From the NCBI GenBank assembly GCA_024281135.1, contig JAMXLG010000424.1, positions 1-9,476 of the forward strand: DNA of 9,476 bases, given 5' to 3'. Below, in pieces: positions 6,304 through 9,476 of this stretch (its first letter is position 1; each line of letters begins with the position of its first letter). The position numbers and the translations under genes were made by a program. This stretch comes from Vulcanimicrobiia bacterium (lineage in GTDB: Bacteria > Eremiobacterota > Eremiobacteria > Baltobacterales > Baltobacteraceae). The notes under the pieces are model-generated. The model was not told where the DNA came from and searched no databases. It saw only the letters and a list, made by a program, of their open reading frames with translations.

Positions 6304-6331
6304 CGATCCTTCGACAAGCTCAGGATGACAC
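6304..6331 (+). repeat. 28-bp extragenic repeat, copy 2
   Basis: Identical over 28 bp and in the same orientation as the copy at 2409-2436, with core CCTTCGACAAGCTCAGG. As in copy 1 it lies between the stop codon of a minus-strand operon (ccsA, 8 bases away) and the operon's hairpin terminator (9 bases away). There is no tandem partial duplication here. Confidence 0.85.
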
Positions 6332-6339
6332 GGCGGGGA

Positions 6340-7272
6340 CTACATCTTGTAGCTGTGGAGGCCGCTGATCCAGATGTTGACGCCGAGATAGGTGAAGATG
6401 ACGAGAACGAAGCCGACGACGCTGATCCAGTTCGTCCGCAAACCGCGCCACGCATTGCGCGTGTGGAGATGCATGTACGCGAGATAGATGATCCACGTGC
6501 AAAGCGCGGCGGTTTCTTTCGGATCCCACTGCCAGTACGCGCCCCACGCTTCTTTTGCCCACGCGGCACCGGTGATGATGCCGAGCGATATCAACGGCAA
6601 TCCGATCGCTACCGCGCGATAGACGAAAACGTCAAGCTGCGGAAGCGACGGAAGCGTTTCCAGCCATTGCGCGAGTGGATTACCACCGGCTGCCGCGGCA
6701 GCAAGCGCGGGCGTCGAAACCGTGACATTTCCGCCGCCTTCGAACGCGGCAGTTGCAACGACGGTGGCGTTTGCGATCCTCTGCTCGGCGTAATACTTGA
6801 TCAAGTAAACGCACGAGAAGACGAATGCTACGAGAAACGCGGCGTACGACGACACGACGATCGGGACGTGGATCTTCGCCCAGTACGATTGTAGAGACGG
6901 GACGGGCGGCATCGTGCCTTCGTTCCACGTTACACCGTATGCAAGAAAGATCGCGGCGATTGCGAGCACGAATCCGCCTGCGAACCACAGCTTGTAGCGG
7001 ATCGCAAAGCCGATGAAGATTGCGACGGACATTGCGGCAAAGAGCGACAGCGATCCGTAGAGATTGAGCAACGGCCAAATGCCGGTTGTCTCAAAGCGCA
7101 CGATAAGTTGCACGAATTGCGCGACGCATCCGACGATCGCGAGCGGAGCGCCCAAGTTGCGCAACCACACTTCGCGCGAGAAGAAGTAGATCAGCAGCGC
7201 AAGACCACCGACCACGTAACTTGCGATCGCAACGATCATCAACAGTTCGTCGGCTTGCAAATGTCCGTTCAC
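6340..7272 (-). CDS. ccsA: System II cytochrome c biogenesis protein CcsA/ResC (called CcsB in TIGR03144), WWD haem-handling protein
   Basis: A 310-residue polytopic membrane protein of the Cytochrom_C_asm family with about eight hydrophobic helices. The tryptophan-rich WWD signature is WGAYWQWDPKE (243-253). Histidines that could hold haem outside are H135 (KIHVP) and H268/H270 (MHLH), with H306 in the typical C-terminal GLHSY. With ResB it moves haem across the membrane and attaches it to CXXCH motifs. A likely client, the cytochrome c domain of the fused cytochrome, is encoded downstream. Residues about 168-200 form a Gly/Ala/Val/Thr-rich insert between helices, an expansion typical of a flexible loop. 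Translation starts at GTG (7270-7272), 4 bases after the ResB stop; GGAGG lies 12 bases upstream, inside the end of resB. It is the last gene of the tat-resB-ccsA run. No thioredoxin-like partner (ResA/CcsX) is in the window. Confidence 0.93.
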   Translation of the reverse strand: MNGHLQADELLMIVAIASYVVGGLALLIYFFSREVWLRNLGAPLAIVGCVAQFVQLIVRFETTGIWPLLNLYGSLSLFAAMSVAIFIGFAIRYKLWFAGGFVLAIAAIFLAYGVTWNEGTMPPVPSLQSYWAKIHVPIVVSSYAAFLVAFVFSCVYLIKYYAEQRIANATVVATAAFEGGGNVTVSTPALAAAAAGGNPLAQWLETLPSLPQLDVFVYRAVAIGLPLISLGIITGAAWAKEAWGAYWQWDPKETAALCTWIIYLAYMHLHTRNAWRGLRTNWISVVGFVLVIFTYLGVNIWISGLHSYKM

Positions 7273-7276
7273 TTCG

Positions 7277-8662
7277 TTAGTAGGCCTCCGCCGTTCGCAA
7301 TTGAGGATTGGGGCCTGGCGGCTCCATGGTGTTTTGTAAGTCGCTTACCAGCGATTGGAACTGGCCCGCGAAGATATCGTACCCCTTGACCGTCGTCGCA
7401 GCTACGCCAACAGTACACCCGGCCTGTGCCGGATCGACGCGCACGTACAGGCGGGCAGGCAGAAAATAGAACGAGATGATCAGCCCGGAGAGCAACACGA
7501 GCGCACCGATGCCGACCAGCGGAATTCCCGGGTCGTAGCGGTATTGAAAGCCGCTATAGAGGATGTATCGATCCGGTGTGACGCGCCATCCCCCGCCAAG
7601 ATCGATCCATGTGCGTAGCGGTACGAGCGCGCTTCCAGCCGTCTCACCGCCCTGTTGCACGCTAAGAATGACGGCGGGATCGTTCACGCGCGGATCGGCA
7701 GCCGGCATCCCGCTTTGCCGGTCGACGGTCGGAACGAAACGATCGTAAACAACCGTATTGCGCGTGCCGGGAACGTCGAACGAATCGCCTTCCTTCAGCA
7801 CATGGTCGGAGAGCGAGGGAACGTTCACCCCGTTGTGCGTGACACGCATTGTCGTCGCAAAGCCGTAGCTTGCCTGATAATACAATGTGCCGTCGATATC
7901 GATCGGATGGTTCACGCGCACGACCATGTTCTTAGGCACGCCGTCGCGGCCCGTCACGGTTACGTTCGAAACGTAATCCGTCGGTTGGTAAACCATGCCG
8001 CTTTTCGTGAGAATCGGCGTGATGTGATAGCTGAACGAGTTCAGCTTCATAATCGCATTCGTCTCGGGGATGCGCACTGTTTCGCCGCTGACGATTGCGC
8101 TTTCACCTGAGAATCCGCGCGCCCAATAGAGCGTCGTTCCGGCGGCAATAATGACGAATCCCAGGTGCGCGATCAAGACGCCGCGCCGGGCCCAGTTGTG
8201 CTTGTCGGCAAAACTCCATTCTGTTCCGCCGAACTCGCGCTTGCGCACGTTCCATCCGCGCGAACGGAAGAACGCTTCGACGCGCTCGCGCACCGTGTTT
8301 TCGTTACCGCGAACGAAGATTGACGCGTTGAGCGGAATCTTGTCGATCTTCACCGGGCGCAGTGGCGGCAAGCGCGCTGGAATCACGCGCTTGAACGTAC
8401 AGACGGTCAACGAAAGCAGAATCAGGCCGATGATTCCGACGTACCACGGCGAGTGATAGATGTTATCGAAGCCGAGGCGCAAGATTGCTCGCGCAATCGC
8501 CGCCGGATAAGCATCGAAATACGTCGTGGGGCTCTTGCCTTGATCGACGATGACGCCGATCAGCGTGAGAATTCCCCACACGACGAAGAGGAGTACTGCG
8601 AAGAGTACGTTGCCGAAGGTTCGGATGAAGTCGTCGTAAAGTGCGCTTACTTTTGTTGCCAC
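7277..8662 (-). CDS. resB: Cytochrome c biogenesis protein ResB (Ccs1)
   Basis: A 461-residue ResB-family protein, the partner of CcsA/ResC in System II haem attachment. Four membrane helices are seen (about 18-40, 72-90, 160-180 and 380-400), with a large extracytoplasmic domain between the last two. Family marks are SPWYVGIIGLILLSLTVCTF (71-90), RRGVLIAHLGFVIIAAG (159-175), VNHPIDIDGTLYYQASYG (250-267) and YDPGIPLVGIGALVLLSGL (376-394). H166 and other conserved His residues could take part in haem transfer. A tail of about 55 residues after the last helix ends in a Pro-rich segment. The start is GTG at 8660-8662, which overlaps the tatC end by 16 bp; no convincing Shine-Dalgarno sequence is seen, so translation probably depends on coupling to tatC. 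The ccsA gene begins 4 bases after the stop codon. Confidence 0.94.
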   Translation of the reverse strand: MATKVSALYDDFIRTFGNVLFAVLLFVVWGILTLIGVIVDQGKSPTTYFDAYPAAIARAILRLGFDNIYHSPWYVGIIGLILLSLTVCTFKRVIPARLPPLRPVKIDKIPLNASIFVRGNENTVRERVEAFFRSRGWNVRKREFGGTEWSFADKHNWARRGVLIAHLGFVIIAAGTTLYWARGFSGESAIVSGETVRIPETNAIMKLNSFSYHITPILTKSGMVYQPTDYVSNVTVTGRDGVPKNMVVRVNHPIDIDGTLYYQASYGFATTMRVTHNGVNVPSLSDHVLKEGDSFDVPGTRNTVVYDRFVPTVDRQSGMPAADPRVNDPAVILSVQQGGETAGSALVPLRTWIDLGGGWRVTPDRYILYSGFQYRYDPGIPLVGIGALVLLSGLIISFYFLPARLYVRVDPAQAGCTVGVAATTVKGYDIFAGQFQSLVSDLQNTMEPPGPNPQLRTAEAY

Positions 8663-9402
8663 GAGCGTTCGAAGAAAAGAATGATCCAGATCGAGATTTC
8701 GTAGAGAACGTACATCGGCAGCGCGAGCAGCGCCATCGTTATCGGGTTCCCATCAGGCGCTGCTATGCCGCCGGCGACGACCATCGCGAAGAGCGCATGC
8801 CGCCGGTACTTTGATAGCCAACGTCCATTAACAATTCCTAAACGCGCAAGCCCGACCAGCACGATCGGCAGTTGGAAAATCAGCGCGAAAAGGCCAAAGA
8901 GAATCAGAATAAATCCAAGCGTTTCGCCGACGCCGAACGTCGGCGTCGCGATTTCCTTCGTCATGCCGATCAGCGCATTTACGACGCGCGGGATGACGAT
9001 AAAGTGGGCAAACGCTAGGCCCAAGAGCGCGAGCAGGAACGACGGCACGATGAACGAGTAGACCATCCGCCGCGTGCGTGGGTGAATCGCCGGTACGACG
9101 AACATCCACGCCTGATAGAAGAGCACCGGCAAGCCGATGACGATGCCGCCGATCACCGAGAACTTCAGCTCGGTAAAGAGCACGTCTGCGAGGCCGAACG
9201 CGTTGAGCGGGGTCCCATGCAGATACTGTGCCTGCATCCATTGGATCGCGAATTTGGACGGCCAGAAGAGCAATACGGCGATCGCGCCGACCGTTCCAAT
9301 CGAGATCAATAAACGCGTACGGAGCTCCCGCAGGTGCTCCGTGAACGGCATCTCCTTCTGATCCCACTGCGCCTCCGCGTTGGGCCCGCGCTCCAAGAGC
9401 AT
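8647..9402 (-). CDS. tatC: Sec-independent (twin-arginine) protein translocase subunit TatC
   Basis: A 251-residue protein with six membrane helices, the standard TatC length. It is the receptor of the Tat system for folded proteins with twin-arginine signals. Family motifs are FTEHLRELRTRLL (20-32), FYQAWMFVVPAIHPRTRR (95-112), GLAFAHFIVIPRVVNAL (128-144), FQLPIVLVGLARLGIV (176-191) and the end region APDGNPITMALLALPMYVLYE (in parts, 215-224 and 225-235). E26, matching E. coli E15, and D217, matching D211, are kept. T110 stands at the position of E. coli E103 and Q177 at that of E170, two usually conserved glutamates. The ATG at 9400-9402 lies 6 bases after the upstream stop codon, and the 3' end overlaps resB by 16 bp. 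A likely client is the Rieske protein of this window, with SRRQFM. Confidence 0.96.
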   Translation of the reverse strand: MLLERGPNAEAQWDQKEMPFTEHLRELRTRLLISIGTVGAIAVLLFWPSKFAIQWMQAQYLHGTPLNAFGLADVLFTELKFSVIGGIVIGLPVLFYQAWMFVVPAIHPRTRRMVYSFIVPSFLLALLGLAFAHFIVIPRVVNALIGMTKEIATPTFGVGETLGFILILFGLFALIFQLPIVLVGLARLGIVNGRWLSKYRRHALFAMVVAGGIAAPDGNPITMALLALPMYVLYEISIWIILFFERSWQQK

Positions 9403-9408
9403 CGTCGC

Positions 9409-9476
9409 TCAGGAGCTTTGCGTCCCGTGACCCGGATTGGGCGGTGGAACAGGTTCGCCGGCAGCATTGCCGACTT
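9409..9476 (-). CDS. C-terminal end of an unidentified protein, possibly TatA/TatB (partial)
   Basis: One minus-strand frame, ending in TGA (9409-9411) 6 bases before tatC, reads VGNAAGEPVPPPNPGHGTQS plus one Ser. Such a Pro/Gly-rich hydrophilic tail is usual for the C-terminus of TatA and TatB. The tight spacing and shared direction with tatC fit a tatA/tatB-tatC order. The fragment is only 21 residues and the helix that would identify the family lies outside the window, so the identity is inferred from position alone. Confidence 0.45.
   Translation of the reverse strand, partial: VGNAAGEPVPPPNPGHGTQSS

Noticed and set aside
6191..6339. Possible riboswitch or small RNA in the longest gap of the window
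   Set aside because: All conspicuous structure is explained by the promoter boxes, the terminator hairpin and the 28-bp repeat; no known aptamer pattern is seen.
7655..8110. Plus-strand open frame of 151 codons opposite resB
   Set aside because: It lies wholly within resB and has no motif or ribosome site; it is an antisense shadow.

Overview
The window is ordinary chromosomal DNA from a bacterium of moderately high GC content (mid-to-upper 50s by eye). Gene packing is tight, with no gene-free stretch over about 150 bases. No RNA gene, phage gene, insertion sequence or CRISPR array is visible. The lineage cannot be fixed from sequence alone. System II cytochrome c maturation, a Rieske protein next to one fused cytochrome b/subunit IV/cytochrome c polypeptide, an ECF41 sigma factor and a CCTTCGACAAGCTCAGG-type extragenic repeat would suit an environmental lineage such as Candidatus Eremiobacterota or a neighbour; this is a weak inference.

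Left part (1-2400): a 14-helix DHA2-type MFS exporter (minus strand) is divergent from a TetR-family regulator (plus strand) across a 43-bp gap, the classical layout of a self-regulated efflux module. The regulator carries an unusual N-terminal extension of about 40 residues. A strong bidirectional hairpin follows it and separates it from the convergent cytochrome gene.

Middle part (2400-6250, all minus strand, read right to left): an AhpD/carboxymuconolactone decarboxylase-like protein overlaps by 4 bp an ECF41-group sigma factor. After 37 bp comes a Tat-exported Rieske iron-sulfur protein, and after 17 bp a three-part fusion of cytochrome b, subunit IV and cytochrome c. A plausible ECF41-type promoter precedes the decarboxylase-like gene. 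No terminator is seen between the sigma gene and the Rieske gene.

Right part (6250-9476, minus strand): the end of an unidentified gene (position suggests tatA/tatB), tatC, resB and ccsA follow one another with overlaps or gaps of a few bases. The operon closes with a 28-bp extragenic repeat and a hairpin terminator. The same repeat-plus-hairpin arrangement lies downstream of the cytochrome gene.

Read as a whole, the minus-strand block is a respiratory quinol:cytochrome c oxidoreductase unit with its assembly machinery. TatC exports the folded Rieske protein, which has a twin-arginine motif. ResB/CcsA attach haem to the CXXCH domain of the fused cytochrome. The two proteins form the core of a complex III/b6f-like enzyme. 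Points worth a second look are the fused cytochrome with a PAWY Qo motif, the ECF41 unit upstream of it, two missing conserved glutamates in TatC, the odd N-terminus of the TetR protein, and the repeat/terminator modules.
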